A DNA stretch of 64,000 bases from DATBHM01 sp963772375 (GTDB lineage: Bacteria > Actinomycetota > UBA4738 > JACQTL01): assembly GCA_963772375.1 (NCBI GenBank), contig CAVYXG010000009.1, positions 54,056-118,055 of the forward strand. The letters are read 5' to 3'. The notes beneath the pieces were generated by a model, which saw only the letters and a list, made by a program, of their open reading frames with translations, searched no databases and was not told the DNA's origin. The translations under genes were made by a program, and so were the position numbers. This document shows, in pieces, positions 15,939-25,331 of the stretch (the first letter of the stretch is position 1; each line of letters begins with the position of its first letter).

Positions 15939-18800
15939 ATGAACGAGGACCTCGTCGGCAGGGAGGGCCTGCTGGGGGAGCTCACGGACTGGCTGACCGG
16001 GGCCCTCGCCGGCCGGGGGTCCGTCCTGTTCGTGGCCGGCGAGGCGGGGGTGGGGAAGACCGCGCTCGTCCGGGCGGCCCTCGGGGACGCGGTCCCCGAC
16101 GTGGTGGAGGGCGTGGGGGTCGAGGACGGCGCCGCCCCGTACGGCCCGGTCGTGTCGGCGCTGCGACAGGTCCGCCGGGACCGGGACCCCGGTCTCGACG
16201 AGCCGGCGCGTTCGGCCCTGTCGAGCCTGCTCCCGGAGCTCGGAGCGCCGGACGGGCGAACGGACCGCAATCGGCTGTTCGACGCCGTGTGCGGCATGCT
16301 CTCGGCGGCGGCCCGGGACCGTCCGCTCGTCGTGTTCCTCGACGACCTCCAGTGGGCCGACCACGCCACGCTCGACCTGCTGCCCGCCCTGGCGCGGTCG
16401 CTGGAACACGTTCCGGTCGCCATCATCGGCGCGTACCGTTCCGACGAGCTGCCCAGGGGGCACCCGATCCGGGGGGCCCGGATGGAGCTTCGCCGGACGG
16501 GCCGGTTCCGGGAGATCGTCGTGGGGCTGCTCGACATGGACGCCACCGCCGAGCTCCTGCGGCGCAGGCTGGGCGACCGGGCCTCGCCCTCCCTCGCGGC
16601 CACGGTGTTCGACCGGACGGACGGCGTGCCGTTCTTCGTGGAGGAGCTCGCAGCCGCCCTGTCGGCCGGTGGGCGGCTGCGGGCCGGGCCGGCCGGCCTC
16701 GAGCTCGCCGGGAGCGGGGACGTTCCCGTGCCGGAGAGCGTCCGCGACGCGGTCCTGGTCCGCGCGTCGGGGCTTCCGGCGGACGCGTGGTCGGCCGTGC
16801 TGGCCGCGTCGGTGGCGGGGCAGGCGTTCGATCCGGCGACGGCCGCCGTGATCGCCGGCCTCGGCGAATGGCCGGACGAACCGGCCCGCGCCGGGCTCGT
16901 CGTCGAGGCCGGAGACGGGATGGCGTTCCGGCATGCGCTCGTCCGCGACGCCTGCTACGGCGAGATCGGCTGGACCCGGCGGACGGCGTTGCACCGTTCG
17001 GTCGCCGAGCGGCTGCAGCTGGCCGGGGCGCCGCCGGCCGTCGTGGCGGAGCACTGGGCCCGGGGCCGGGAGCCGGAGCTGGCCAGGAGCTCGTTCGCCG
17101 CGGCAGCCGAGGAGTTCCGCAGGGTGCACGCCCATCGCGACGCCGTGCGGGCCGACCGCCGTGCCCTCGACCTGTGGCCCGAGGGGATGGACCCTTCCGG
17201 TCGCCAGGAGGTCCTCGAGCACCTCGCCGGGTGCGCGGAGCTGGCGGGTGAGCTCGGGGAGGCGGTGGCGACGTGGCGGGAGGCGGCCGAGGGGTGGCGG
17301 CAGCAGGCCGACGCCGCGCGGCTCGGCCCGGCCTGCCGGCGTCTGGCCGGCGCCCTGGAGATGCAGGGCCGGTGGGAGGAGGCGCTGGCGGCCAGGGAGC
17401 AGGCCGCGGGGGCGTTCGACGCGGTGGCCTCGCCGGCCGACGCTGCTGCGGAGCGCCTCGCGGCCGGCGCGCACCTCCGTTCGGCCGCCCGGTTCCGGGC
17501 GGCTCTCGACGTCTGCGAACGGGGGCTCGCCGACGCCCGCCGCGCGGGCCGGATCGACCTCGAGACGCGCATCCTCGGGCTCGAAGGCAACGTCCGGGCG
17601 CGAATGGGGGAGGGGGAGCCGGCGCTCGACCTGGTGCGGTTCGCCCTGACGACCGCGCTCGGCAACAACCTGACGGGGCCGGCCGCGGACATCTACCAGC
17701 GGCTGGCGGACGCGCTGGAGCACGCCGGCGAGTACCCGGCGGCCAGGGAGGCGTACGACGCGGCGGTGGGGTTCTGCTCGGCCAACGCGCTCGACCGGCC
17801 GGAACAGCTGTGCCTGGCCTGCCTCACGGTGGTGCTGCGGCAGTCGGGGGACTGGGAGCGGGCCGTCACGGTGTGCCGCCGGGTCATCGCCTCGCCGGAG
17901 GCATCTCTCCACGCCCGGGCCGTCGCCACCGGGACGCTGGGCACGATCCTCGCGGTGCGGGGGCAGGCGAGGCGGGCCCGGCCGCTGCTGCTGGAGTCGG
18001 CGTCGGTGGCCCGCCGGATCGAGCTGACCGCCATGGAGCTGCTCTCCGGATGGGGGCTGGCCCTCGAGGCCCACCTCGGAGGCTCGGATCAGTCGGCTGC
18101 CGAGGGCTGCCGCGGCATCCTCGAACGGTGGGCCCGCTCCGAGGACCGCCACTACGCGATCTCGCCGCTCCGGTGGGCGGCCACGCTGTTCGCGGAGTCG
18201 GGCGACGCTGCCGGCGCCGGCGCGTGCGTCGAGGCCCTCGGCCGGATCGCGTCCGACTCGCCGCAGCCCGAGTCCCTGGCCGCGCTCTCGCACGCGATCG
18301 GCGAGGCGGCGATCCTGGACGGCGACCCCGAGACGGCGGCGGCGCAGTTCGCGCAGGCCCTCGACCTCCTGCGTCCGGTGGACGTGCCGTTCGAACGGAT
18401 GGAATCCGAACGCCGCTGCGCCGCCGCGCTGGCGTCGGCCGGCCGCCGGGAGGAGGCGGTCGAACGGCTGGTCGTGGCCCACCGCACGGCCGTCCGGCTG
18501 AAGGCCCGTCCGTTCACCGAACGCATCGCCGCCGGCCTCGCCGCCCTCGGCGAGCGGCCGGACCGCCGGTTCAGCCGGCGTGCGGCCGAACAGCTCGCCG
18601 CCGGCGGGTTGACGCGTCGCGAGACGGAGGTGGTCCGGCTGGTGGCGGTGGGGCGGACCAACCGGGAGATCGCGCGGGAGCTCTTCGTGAGCCATCGCAC
18701 GGTGGAGATGCACGTGCAGCACATCCTGGCCAAGCTCGACTGCCGGACGCGGGCGGACGCCGCCCGGCGGGCCACCGAGCTTGGGCTGCTGGGCGCCTGA
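15939..18800 (+). CDS. LuxR-family regulator with AAA ATPase and TPR-like region
   Basis: This 953-residue protein has the MalT/LAL-type layout. The N-terminal ATPase has Walker A GEAGVGKTAL (about 33-42) and Walker B LVVFLDDLQWADHATL (about 130-145). A long helical, Ala/Arg-rich TPR-like middle (about 350-870) follows, then a C-terminal LuxR HTH (LTRRETEVVRLVAVGRTNRE... about 888-945). Such proteins are ATP-dependent transcription activators switched by ligand or partner binding. It follows the TusA-DsrE pair by 57 bases and could be read with it. The targets are unknown. Confidence 0.9.
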   Translation: MNEDLVGREGLLGELTDWLTGALAGRGSVLFVAGEAGVGKTALVRAALGDAVPDVVEGVGVEDGAAPYGPVVSALRQVRRDRDPGLDEPARSALSSLLPELGAPDGRTDRNRLFDAVCGMLSAAARDRPLVVFLDDLQWADHATLDLLPALARSLEHVPVAIIGAYRSDELPRGHPIRGARMELRRTGRFREIVVGLLDMDATAELLRRRLGDRASPSLAATVFDRTDGVPFFVEELAAALSAGGRLRAGPAGLELAGSGDVPVPESVRDAVLVRASGLPADAWSAVLAASVAGQAFDPATAAVIAGLGEWPDEPARAGLVVEAGDGMAFRHALVRDACYGEIGWTRRTALHRSVAERLQLAGAPPAVVAEHWARGREPELARSSFAAAAEEFRRVHAHRDAVRADRRALDLWPEGMDPSGRQEVLEHLAGCAELAGELGEAVATWREAAEGWRQQADAARLGPACRRLAGALEMQGRWEEALAAREQAAGAFDAVASPADAAAERLAAGAHLRSAARFRAALDVCERGLADARRAGRIDLETRILGLEGNVRARMGEGEPALDLVRFALTTALGNNLTGPAADIYQRLADALEHAGEYPAAREAYDAAVGFCSANALDRPEQLCLACLTVVLRQSGDWERAVTVCRRVIASPEASLHARAVATGTLGTILAVRGQARRARPLLLESASVARRIELTAMELLSGWGLALEAHLGGSDQSAAEGCRGILERWARSEDRHYAISPLRWAATLFAESGDAAGAGACVEALGRIASDSPQPESLAALSHAIGEAAILDGDPETAAAQFAQALDLLRPVDVPFERMESERRCAAALASAGRREEAVERLVVAHRTAVRLKARPFTERIAAGLAALGERPDRRFSRRAAEQLAAGGLTRRETEVVRLVAVGRTNREIARELFVSHRTVEMHVQHILAKLDCRTRADAARRATELGLLGA

Positions 18801-18806
18801 GCCCTA

Positions 18807-18827
18807 CCCCCTGGCCGACGAAGGGGG
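18807..18827. terminator. hairpin between convergent genes
   Basis: CCCCCT (18807-18812) and AGGGGG (18822-18827) form a 6-base-pair stem just after the LuxR stop and before the convergent flavoprotein stop. It is a short stem, so support is modest. Confidence 0.35.
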
Positions 18828-18864
18828 ACGCAGCTCCGCGGGTGCGCTCGAGGAGGGCCTGAGC

Positions 18865-20001
18865 TCAGCCGCCGAACCAGCGGGCCCCGCGGGAGGCCGC
18901 GTACTCGCGCTTCTCGGCCGCGGTCGCCTCGGAGGGCTCGGTGAACGTTCCCGTCGGGTGGCCGGGGGTCGCGAAGAAGTCCACGTCGACACGACCGACG
19001 GTGTGCTCGCCGAACTCGACGTAGCACGTGCCCGTGCCGTCGTACCCGGGCGGCGTCTCCCGGCCGCGGATCCGCGCGACCAGGTGGTCGGCCACCACGC
19101 GCGCGGCCCGCTCCGCGAACACGCCCGCCTTCGGCGTCCCCACGCTGGTCACGTCGCCAACCGCGTACACGCCCGGGAACCGCGTCGCCAGGGTTCGCTT
19201 ATCGACCGGGACCCAGCCGTCGACCGCGAGGCCGGACTCCTCGACGACGCGCGGCACGCGATGGACCGGGACCCCGAGGAACAGGTCGAAGGGCAGGCGC
19301 CGTTCGTCGGAGAGGACCGCCTCGCGCGCCGCCGGGTCGAGCGCCGTCACCCGGGCGTTCGGCACGAACTCGATGCCCTGCTCGGCGAACCTGGCCAGGA
19401 TCGCCTCCGACGTGTCGCGCGAGGGCGGGATCGGGGTTCCGAACGGGATCACCACCTGGATCCGGACGTCGTCGCGAAGCCCGCGTTCGCTCAGGAACTC
19501 GTCGAGCAGCAGCGCGGTCTCGCTCGGTGCCGGCGGGCACTTGAACGGCGCCCCGCACACGCCGACGATCGCGGTCCCCGACCGGAACTCCGGGAGCACG
19601 TCCCGAAGGGCCGCGGCGCCGGCCACGGTGTAGAACTCGTGCCCGGCCTCCGCCAGGCCCGACGTGGCGCCGACGTCGAGGTCCGCCCCCAGCGCCACCA
19701 CGAGGACGTCCGCCCCGTGCTCGTCGAGGTCCGTGACGACGCGCCGCCGCTCCGGATCGATCGCCGTGATCGTCTCCTGCCGGAACCGGACCCGCGGCGT
19801 CGTGATCGAGGCGTAGGGCAGCCGAACCGCCTCGGGCGTCCGCTCGCCGAACATCACGTCCAGCTTGGCGAAGCCGAACACGAACGCGTCCGACCGGTCG
19901 ATCAGCGTGACCTCGACGAGGTCGCCCAACGCCTCGGACAGGCGCGTGGACAGCTCGAGCCCGCCGAAGCCGGCGCCGAGCACGAGAACGGAGGTCGTCA
20001 T
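18865..20001 (-). CDS. SQR/NDH-2-like FAD-dependent oxidoreductase
   Basis: The product has 378 residues. FAD motif VLVLGAGFGGLELSTRL lies at the N-terminus, and a second flavin motif GVYAVGDVTSVGTPKAGVFAE near residue 295. The segment CGAPFKCPPAPSETALLLDEFL (about 158-179) is typical of sulfide:quinone reductase and flavocytochrome-c-type proteins. Only some of the three redox Cys of true SQR are visible (two in that segment), so sulfide use is not certain. The presence of TusA and DsrE genes nearby favours a sulfur role. The start at 20001 is the first Met before the FAD fold. Confidence 0.82.
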   Translation of the reverse strand: MTTSVLVLGAGFGGLELSTRLSEALGDLVEVTLIDRSDAFVFGFAKLDVMFGERTPEAVRLPYASITTPRVRFRQETITAIDPERRRVVTDLDEHGADVLVVALGADLDVGATSGLAEAGHEFYTVAGAAALRDVLPEFRSGTAIVGVCGAPFKCPPAPSETALLLDEFLSERGLRDDVRIQVVIPFGTPIPPSRDTSEAILARFAEQGIEFVPNARVTALDPAAREAVLSDERRLPFDLFLGVPVHRVPRVVEESGLAVDGWVPVDKRTLATRFPGVYAVGDVTSVGTPKAGVFAERAARVVADHLVARIRGRETPPGYDGTGTCYVEFGEHTVGRVDVDFFATPGHPTGTFTEPSEATAAEKREYAASRGARWFGG

Positions 20002-20095
20002 GGAGCGAACCCTACGCGACTCGCCTGTGGTTCGGTCGAGGTGTTCCGGGCCGCCGGGGCCCACTTAGACTGCGTCCGATCGTCCTTCGATCCAG

Positions 20096-23000
20096 GTGGT
20101 GCCGGGAATGGGGACCAGGCGTGCTCGCGCGGGACCGGGGGACCGGAATGCGCTGAACAGGCGGTTCGAGGCGATCGTCTTCGACTGGGAGGGGACGGCC
20201 GTCCCCGACCGCTCGGCCGACGCGTCCGGGGTGCGCGAGCTCGTCGAGCGTCTGTGTGCCGAGGGCATGGACGTCGTCGTGGTCAGCGGGACGCACGTCG
20301 GGAACGTGGACGGGCAGCTGGGGGCCCGGCCCGGCGGACCCGGACGCCTGTACCTGCTCCTGAATCGGGGGTCCGAGGTCTTCCTCGCGGGCCGGGACGG
20401 CGTCGAGCTCGTCTTCCGACGACTCGCCACCCCGGAGGAGGAAGCGGCCCTGACACGGGCGGCCCAGCTCACCGTGTCGACGCTGGCCGACCTGGGGCTC
20501 CGGGCCGAGATCGTCTCTGAGCGTCTGAACCGAAGGAAGGTGGACCTCATTCCCGAGCCGGAATGGGCGGATCCTCCGAAGGCCCGGATCGACGAGCTGG
20601 TCGCGGCGGTGGAGGGCCGCCTCAGCCGCGTCGGCCTCGGCGGGTTGCCCCAGATCGTCGGGATCGCGGAGCTGGCGGCCGCCGAGGCGAACCTGCCGCA
20701 CGCCCGGGTGACCAGCGACGCGAAGCACGTGGAGATCGGTCTCACCGACAAATCCGACTCGGCGCGATGGATCCTGGCCGAGCTGTGGCGACGGGGGATA
20801 CGACCCGGCCAGGTGCTGATCGCGGGGGATGAGCTCGGTCCCCTGGGCAGGCTCCCCGGCAGCGACTCGCTGATGTTGGTCCCCGAGGGGGCCGCCGCCA
20901 CGGTCATCTCGGTCGGCGTCGAGCCCACCGGCGTCCCCGCGGGAGTCGTCGCCCTGGGTGGCGGGCCCGCGGCGTTCGTCGACATCCTCCGGGACCAGCT
21001 TCGGCGGAGGCGGGATGGGGAGATTCCACAGATCGGCGACGAGCCCGAATGGACGATCACCATGCACGGATTCGACCCTGAGGCGGAGCGCGTCCAGGAG
21101 TCCCTCCTGACCCTGGCGGACGGTCGTATCGGCACTCGCGGGAGCCCGCTCGGCGAGGATCCGTCGGCGACGAGCGCGGTCCTGGCATCGGGCATCTACA
21201 TGGACCAGGGCCCGGAGACCGAGCTGCTGTCCTGTCCGCTGTGGAATCGTCTGTCCTTCCACATGGATGGCCAAGCGGGGCTCCGTCGCACCCTCGACCT
21301 GCGGACGGGACTGCTCCGCCGTGAGTTCTCCTCCGGGGGCGGGTCCCTCGCCGCCGTGATGTTCTCGTCGTTCGCCCGTCCCGGCATCGTCGCCCTGCGC
21401 GCCGAGGGGTCGGCCGATCTGCTCGGTCCCGGGCCGATCCTGCTCCCCGGAGCCGGCGGCCCATCGAGTGATGGTCAGACCGGTGAGGCCGAGAGCGCCA
21501 GATGGGCGCTGGTGGCCGGGACGAACGGGGGCGTCGCGGCCGCTGCGGCGGAGGCGAGAGTCGACCGTCAGGGGCCCACCCGGCTCGAGCGCATGGCCGC
21601 CTACGTCTCCGATCCGGTCGAGGTGCCGCCTCCCGATGCCCCGCTCCGGTACCTCCAGGAGGCCAGGGAGGCGGGGTTCGAGCATCTCCTCGCGGAACAC
21701 CGATCGCAGTGGTCCCGGCGGTGGGAGCAGGCGGACGTCGTCATCCACGGTGATCCGGAGCTGCAGCAGGCCGTCCGGTTCGCGCTGTTCCACCTGATGG
21801 CCTCCGTGACGGACTCGGGGGAGGCCGGGGTCGGGGCGCGGGGGCTCACGGGGCGCGCGTACCGAGGGCACGTGTTCTGGGACAGCGACGTCTTCGTCCT
21901 CCCGTTCCTCGCAGCCACCCACCCGGAGGCCGCCCGGGCCATGCTCGAGTATCGGGTTCGGCGCCTCCCCGCCGCCCTGGCGTTCGCGCGGGCGATGGGG
22001 CGGAAGGGCGCCCGGTTCCCGTGGGAGTCGGCGGCCACCGGCCGGGACGTCACGCCGATCAAGACCCGGGACCGGACGGGGAACGTCGTCCCGATCCGGA
22101 CCGGCCTGCTCGAGGAGCACATCGTGGCCGACGTCGCGTGGGCCGCCGCCTGCTACACGGACTGGACGGGGGACGAGGCGTTCGCCCGAGGTCCCGGACG
22201 CAGCCTCCTGATCGAGACCGCGCGGTTCTGGAGCTCGCGGGCGAGATTCGACGCCGAGGGCAGGGCCCACATCTACGGGGTGGTCGGCCCCGACGAGTAT
22301 CACGAACCGGTGGACGACAACGCCTTCACCAACGTGATGGCCCGGTGGAACCTCCGCCGGGCGGCAGGGGCGGTGGCCGGAGGCGACGAAGAGGTCGGCG
22401 AGTTCGAGCGCCTTCAGTGGCTGGAGCTGGCGGACGCGATGGTCGACGGCTTCGATCCGAGGACCCGCCTGTACGAGCAGTTCGCCGGGTTCCACGATCT
22501 GGAGCCGCTCGTCATCGCGGACTTCGCCCCGCGCCGGCCCGTGTCTGCCAGCTTCCTGCTCGGCACGGACCGGGTGCGGGGAGCCCAGGTGGTGAAGCAG
22601 GCCGACGTCCTGATGCTCCACCACATGGTCCCCGAGGAGGTGTCGCCCGATTCGCTGCTCGCGAACCTTCGCTTCTACGAGCCCCGGACCGCCCACGGCA
22701 GCTCGCTGTCTCCGGGGATCCACGCCGCCGTCTTCGCGCGGGCCCGCCTGCTCGACGCGGCCGTGAGATCGCTCCACCTGGCGAGCAGGATGGACCTCGA
22801 CGACCTGACGGGGACCACCGCGGGAGGGCTGCATCTGGCGACCATGGGCAGCGTGTGGCAGGCGCTGGTCTTCGGCTTCGCCGGCATCCGGCCGCGCGGG
22901 AACGCCTTGCATATCGATCCGGTCCTGCCGCCGACCTGGAAGGGCCTGGAGGTCAGGGTTCGATTTCGGGGCATCCCGGTCCGGGCGACCGTCGGGTTCG

Positions 23001-23131
23001 CGTCCCTTCGGGTGGAATGCGAACGACCCGTCTCCGTCCTGATCGGGGAGCGGGGTGAGCCCGTCGAGGTCGGGCCGTCGGGGGCGAGCTTCCGGTTCGC
23101 GGGTGGAGGCTGGGAGATGGAGGAACCGTGA
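20096..23131 (+). CDS. HAD-like domain fused to GH65 glycoside phosphorylase
   Basis: This protein of up to 1011 residues has an N-terminal HAD-like domain (about 23-300) beginning FDWEGTAVPD, with Asp kept and the second Asp of DxD replaced by Glu. Residues about 320-1000 form a GH65 (maltose/trehalose/kojibiose phosphorylase-type) protein. The acid residue is Glu734 in GPDEYHEP, with phosphate-loop landmarks such as RTAHGSSLSP and KQADVLMLHH. GH65 enzymes split alpha-glucobioses with phosphate in the cytoplasm. The HAD half could act on the sugar phosphate released. Start is uncertain: GTG 20096, GTG 20099 or ATG 20108. It overlaps a Usp gene downstream. Confidence 0.88.
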   Translation: MVPGMGTRRARAGPGDRNALNRRFEAIVFDWEGTAVPDRSADASGVRELVERLCAEGMDVVVVSGTHVGNVDGQLGARPGGPGRLYLLLNRGSEVFLAGRDGVELVFRRLATPEEEAALTRAAQLTVSTLADLGLRAEIVSERLNRRKVDLIPEPEWADPPKARIDELVAAVEGRLSRVGLGGLPQIVGIAELAAAEANLPHARVTSDAKHVEIGLTDKSDSARWILAELWRRGIRPGQVLIAGDELGPLGRLPGSDSLMLVPEGAAATVISVGVEPTGVPAGVVALGGGPAAFVDILRDQLRRRRDGEIPQIGDEPEWTITMHGFDPEAERVQESLLTLADGRIGTRGSPLGEDPSATSAVLASGIYMDQGPETELLSCPLWNRLSFHMDGQAGLRRTLDLRTGLLRREFSSGGGSLAAVMFSSFARPGIVALRAEGSADLLGPGPILLPGAGGPSSDGQTGEAESARWALVAGTNGGVAAAAAEARVDRQGPTRLERMAAYVSDPVEVPPPDAPLRYLQEAREAGFEHLLAEHRSQWSRRWEQADVVIHGDPELQQAVRFALFHLMASVTDSGEAGVGARGLTGRAYRGHVFWDSDVFVLPFLAATHPEAARAMLEYRVRRLPAALAFARAMGRKGARFPWESAATGRDVTPIKTRDRTGNVVPIRTGLLEEHIVADVAWAAACYTDWTGDEAFARGPGRSLLIETARFWSSRARFDAEGRAHIYGVVGPDEYHEPVDDNAFTNVMARWNLRRAAGAVAGGDEEVGEFERLQWLELADAMVDGFDPRTRLYEQFAGFHDLEPLVIADFAPRRPVSASFLLGTDRVRGAQVVKQADVLMLHHMVPEEVSPDSLLANLRFYEPRTAHGSSLSPGIHAAVFARARLLDAAVRSLHLASRMDLDDLTGTTAGGLHLATMGSVWQALVFGFAGIRPRGNALHIDPVLPPTWKGLEVRVRFRGIPVRATVGFASLRVECERPVSVLIGERGEPVEVGPSGASFRFAGGGWEMEEP

Positions 23132-23889
23132 CGAGAGTGATCGCCGCGATCGCCGGCAGCGACGTCGACGGTGCCGTGATGGAGGTCGCCACGGTGATCG
23201 CCTACGTGCTCGGTGCGACCCCCGAGGCCGTGCACGTGGGGGGCGGTGACGTGGGGTCACCCGGTGAGGCGGACGTGGGCGGGATGCGGGTCTGGAACGT
23301 GACCGGCGCTCCCGAGCGGGTCCTGCGCCAGATCGCGGACGAGATGGACGTCGTCGCGCTCGTGATGGGGACGGGCGGCACCGGGGGAGGGGCTCGCCCG
23401 GTCGGTTCGGTGGCCGGGGACGTGATCACGTCGGTTCGCGTTCCGGTGGTGCTGGTCCCGCCGGCGACTCCGAGCCCGTTCGCGATCCATCGGGTGCTCG
23501 TGCCGCTGGCCGGGGATCCCGGCTCGGCCGCTCCGGTCGGCACCGCGGTCCGGGTCGTGCGCGCACGCGACATCGAGGTGATCGTCCTGCACGTGTTCAC
23601 CGACTCATCGATACCGGCGTTCGACGATCAACCGCAGCACGAGACCGACGCCTGGGCCCGGGAGTTCCTGGCCCGCTACGTTCGCCTCGACGAGAGCGCG
23701 GTGCGGCTGGAGCTTCGGGTCGGAGACCCCGCCGAGGAGCTCCTGACGCTGGCCGAGGAATCCGAGGCCGACATGATCGCCCTGGGGTGGGCCCAGGACC
23801 TGTCCCCTGCCGGGGCGAGGATCGTTCGCCCCGTCCTCGAGCGCTCGAGGGTTCCCGTCGTGCTCCTGCCGCTGATGCAGGCCGAATGA
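23128..23889 (+). CDS. universal stress protein, two-domain
   Basis: The 253-residue product starts with GTG overlapping the GH65 stop (GTGA). The two halves are Usp-like. The first is divergent (MGTGGTGGGARPVGSVAGDVI) and the second is more typical (ADMIALGWAQDLSPAGARIVRPVLERSRVPVVLLP). Nucleotide binding is plausible only for parts of these loops. It ends in an ATGA overlap with the amidohydrolase gene. The three genes (HAD-GH65, Usp, amidohydrolase) are therefore one transcript, possibly for starvation or stress. Confidence 0.78.
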   Translation: MTRVIAAIAGSDVDGAVMEVATVIAYVLGATPEAVHVGGGDVGSPGEADVGGMRVWNVTGAPERVLRQIADEMDVVALVMGTGGTGGGARPVGSVAGDVITSVRVPVVLVPPATPSPFAIHRVLVPLAGDPGSAAPVGTAVRVVRARDIEVIVLHVFTDSSIPAFDDQPQHETDAWAREFLARYVRLDESAVRLELRVGDPAEELLTLAEESEADMIALGWAQDLSPAGARIVRPVLERSRVPVVLLPLMQAE

Positions 23890-25256
23890 CGATGTCCACG
23901 CTGCTCGTGGCCGGCGCCGCCCACGTGTGGTGCGGCGACGCTGGGGAGACCGAGGTTTCCGACGCGTCGATCCTGTGCCGCGACGGCGTCATCGACCGGA
24001 TCGGGACCCCGGACCACACGTGGCCGGCGGCCGACGAAGTGCTCGACGCACGTGACTGCCTGGTCGTGCCGGGCCTCGTGAACACCCACCACCACCTCTA
24101 CCAGACGCTCACGCGGGCCTACTCGCCCGCGGTCGGATGCGATCTGTTCGGCTGGCTCCGGGCCCTGTATCCGGTGTGGGCCAGGCTGGACGAGGAGAGC
24201 GCGTACGTCTCCGCATGGGTGGGCCTCGCGGAGCTGCTGCTCTCCGGATGCACGACATCGAGCGACCTGCTGTACGTGCATCCCCACGGCCGAGAGCGAC
24301 TGATCGACGCGGAGATCCGCGCCGCCGAGGAGCTGGGGATCCGGTTCCATGCGACGCGCGGATCCATGTCGTTGTCGGAGAAGGACGGGGGTCTGCCCCC
24401 CGACGAGGTCGTGCAGAAGGACGACGAGATCCTGGCCGACAGCGAACGTCTCGTGCGCCGGTTCCACGACCCGGCTCCTGGAGCGATGGTCCGGGTGGGG
24501 CTGGCGCCGTGTTCGCCGTTCTCGGTGACCCCGGAGCTGATGCGCCGATCAGCCGAGCTGGCCAGGGCCCTCGGGGTTCGGCTGCACACGCACCTTGCCG
24601 AGACCACGAACGAGGAGGCGTACTGCCGGGAACGGTTCGGAACGACCCCCTACGAGCTGGCCCGGAGGCTGGACTGGCTGGCGCCCGACGTGTGGCTCGC
24701 GCACGGCGTGTGGACGAGTCCCGGCGAGGCCGCCCTCCTCGCGGAGACGGGAACATCCGTCACGCACTGCCCGACCTCGAACATGATGATCGGAGCCGGC
24801 CTCTGCCCGGTGACCGACCTCCTGGAGGCCGGAGTCTCGGTCGGCTTGGGCTGCGACGGGTCCGCCGCCAACGACGCGAGCGATCTGTGGGGCGAGGTCC
24901 GGCAGGCCGTGCTGCTCGCCCACCTCCGGGGCGGCCCGGCCTCGTTCGCCGCCCGGGACGCCCTCGCCCTCGCGACCCGGGGAAGCTCCGCATGTCTCGG
25001 CAGGGACGACATCGGTTCCCTCGAGCCCGGGAAGCGCGCGGACATCGCCTGCTTCCCCCTCGACGGGCTCTCGCTGGCCGGGGCCGTCCTCGATCCGGTG
25101 GAGGCGTCCATCCGGTGCGCCGTGCGGGGTGCGAGACACACGGTCGTCGAGGGTCGCGTGTTGGTCAGGGATGGCCGGCTCGTGGCCGATCCGGGTGCCG
25201 TCGTCGACCGTCATCGGGCCATCGCGGCCGAATGGGCGGAGGCCGTGGCCCGGTAG
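23886..25256 (+). CDS. amidohydrolase, 8-oxoguanine deaminase/AtzB-like
   Basis: The 456-residue amidohydrolase is complete. Metal ligands are visible in order: His-x-His in NTHHHLYQTL, His in LHTHLAETTNEE (the substrate Glu also here), His in WLAHGVWTS and Asp in GLGCDGSAANDASDLW. The motif set SNMMIGAGLCPV is typical of 8-oxoguanine deaminase and hydroxyatrazine hydrolase relatives. The enzyme probably deaminates a guanine-like ring in the cytoplasm, which would suit oxidative stress or purine salvage. The start overlaps the Usp stop by ATGA. Confidence 0.88.
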   Translation: MTMSTLLVAGAAHVWCGDAGETEVSDASILCRDGVIDRIGTPDHTWPAADEVLDARDCLVVPGLVNTHHHLYQTLTRAYSPAVGCDLFGWLRALYPVWARLDEESAYVSAWVGLAELLLSGCTTSSDLLYVHPHGRERLIDAEIRAAEELGIRFHATRGSMSLSEKDGGLPPDEVVQKDDEILADSERLVRRFHDPAPGAMVRVGLAPCSPFSVTPELMRRSAELARALGVRLHTHLAETTNEEAYCRERFGTTPYELARRLDWLAPDVWLAHGVWTSPGEAALLAETGTSVTHCPTSNMMIGAGLCPVTDLLEAGVSVGLGCDGSAANDASDLWGEVRQAVLLAHLRGGPASFAARDALALATRGSSACLGRDDIGSLEPGKRADIACFPLDGLSLAGAVLDPVEASIRCAVRGARHTVVEGRVLVRDGRLVADPGAVVDRHRAIAAEWAEAVAR

Positions 25257-25276
25257 CGGATCAGGGGAAAGTCCCG

Positions 25277-25311
25277 GGCCGAGCGGCTCAGCGATCTTCC
25301 TCCGCTCGGCC
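25277..25311. terminator. strong bidirectional hairpin
   Basis: GGCCGAGCGG (25277-25286) and CCGCTCGGCC (25302-25311) make a perfect 10-base-pair stem with a 15-base loop. It lies between the convergent stops at 25256 and 25332. Confidence 0.7.
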
Positions 25312-25331
25312 GAGAGGTCCATGGGCCTGCT

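Noticed and set aside
15447..18722. 1091-codon antisense frame under the LuxR gene
   Set aside because: Composition is typical of antisense GC-rich sequence and the plus-strand gene has clear Walker and HTH motifs.
18865..20001. Calling the flavoprotein a true sulfide:quinone reductase
   Set aside because: Only part of the redox Cys set is visible, so the safer name is SQR/NDH-2-like.
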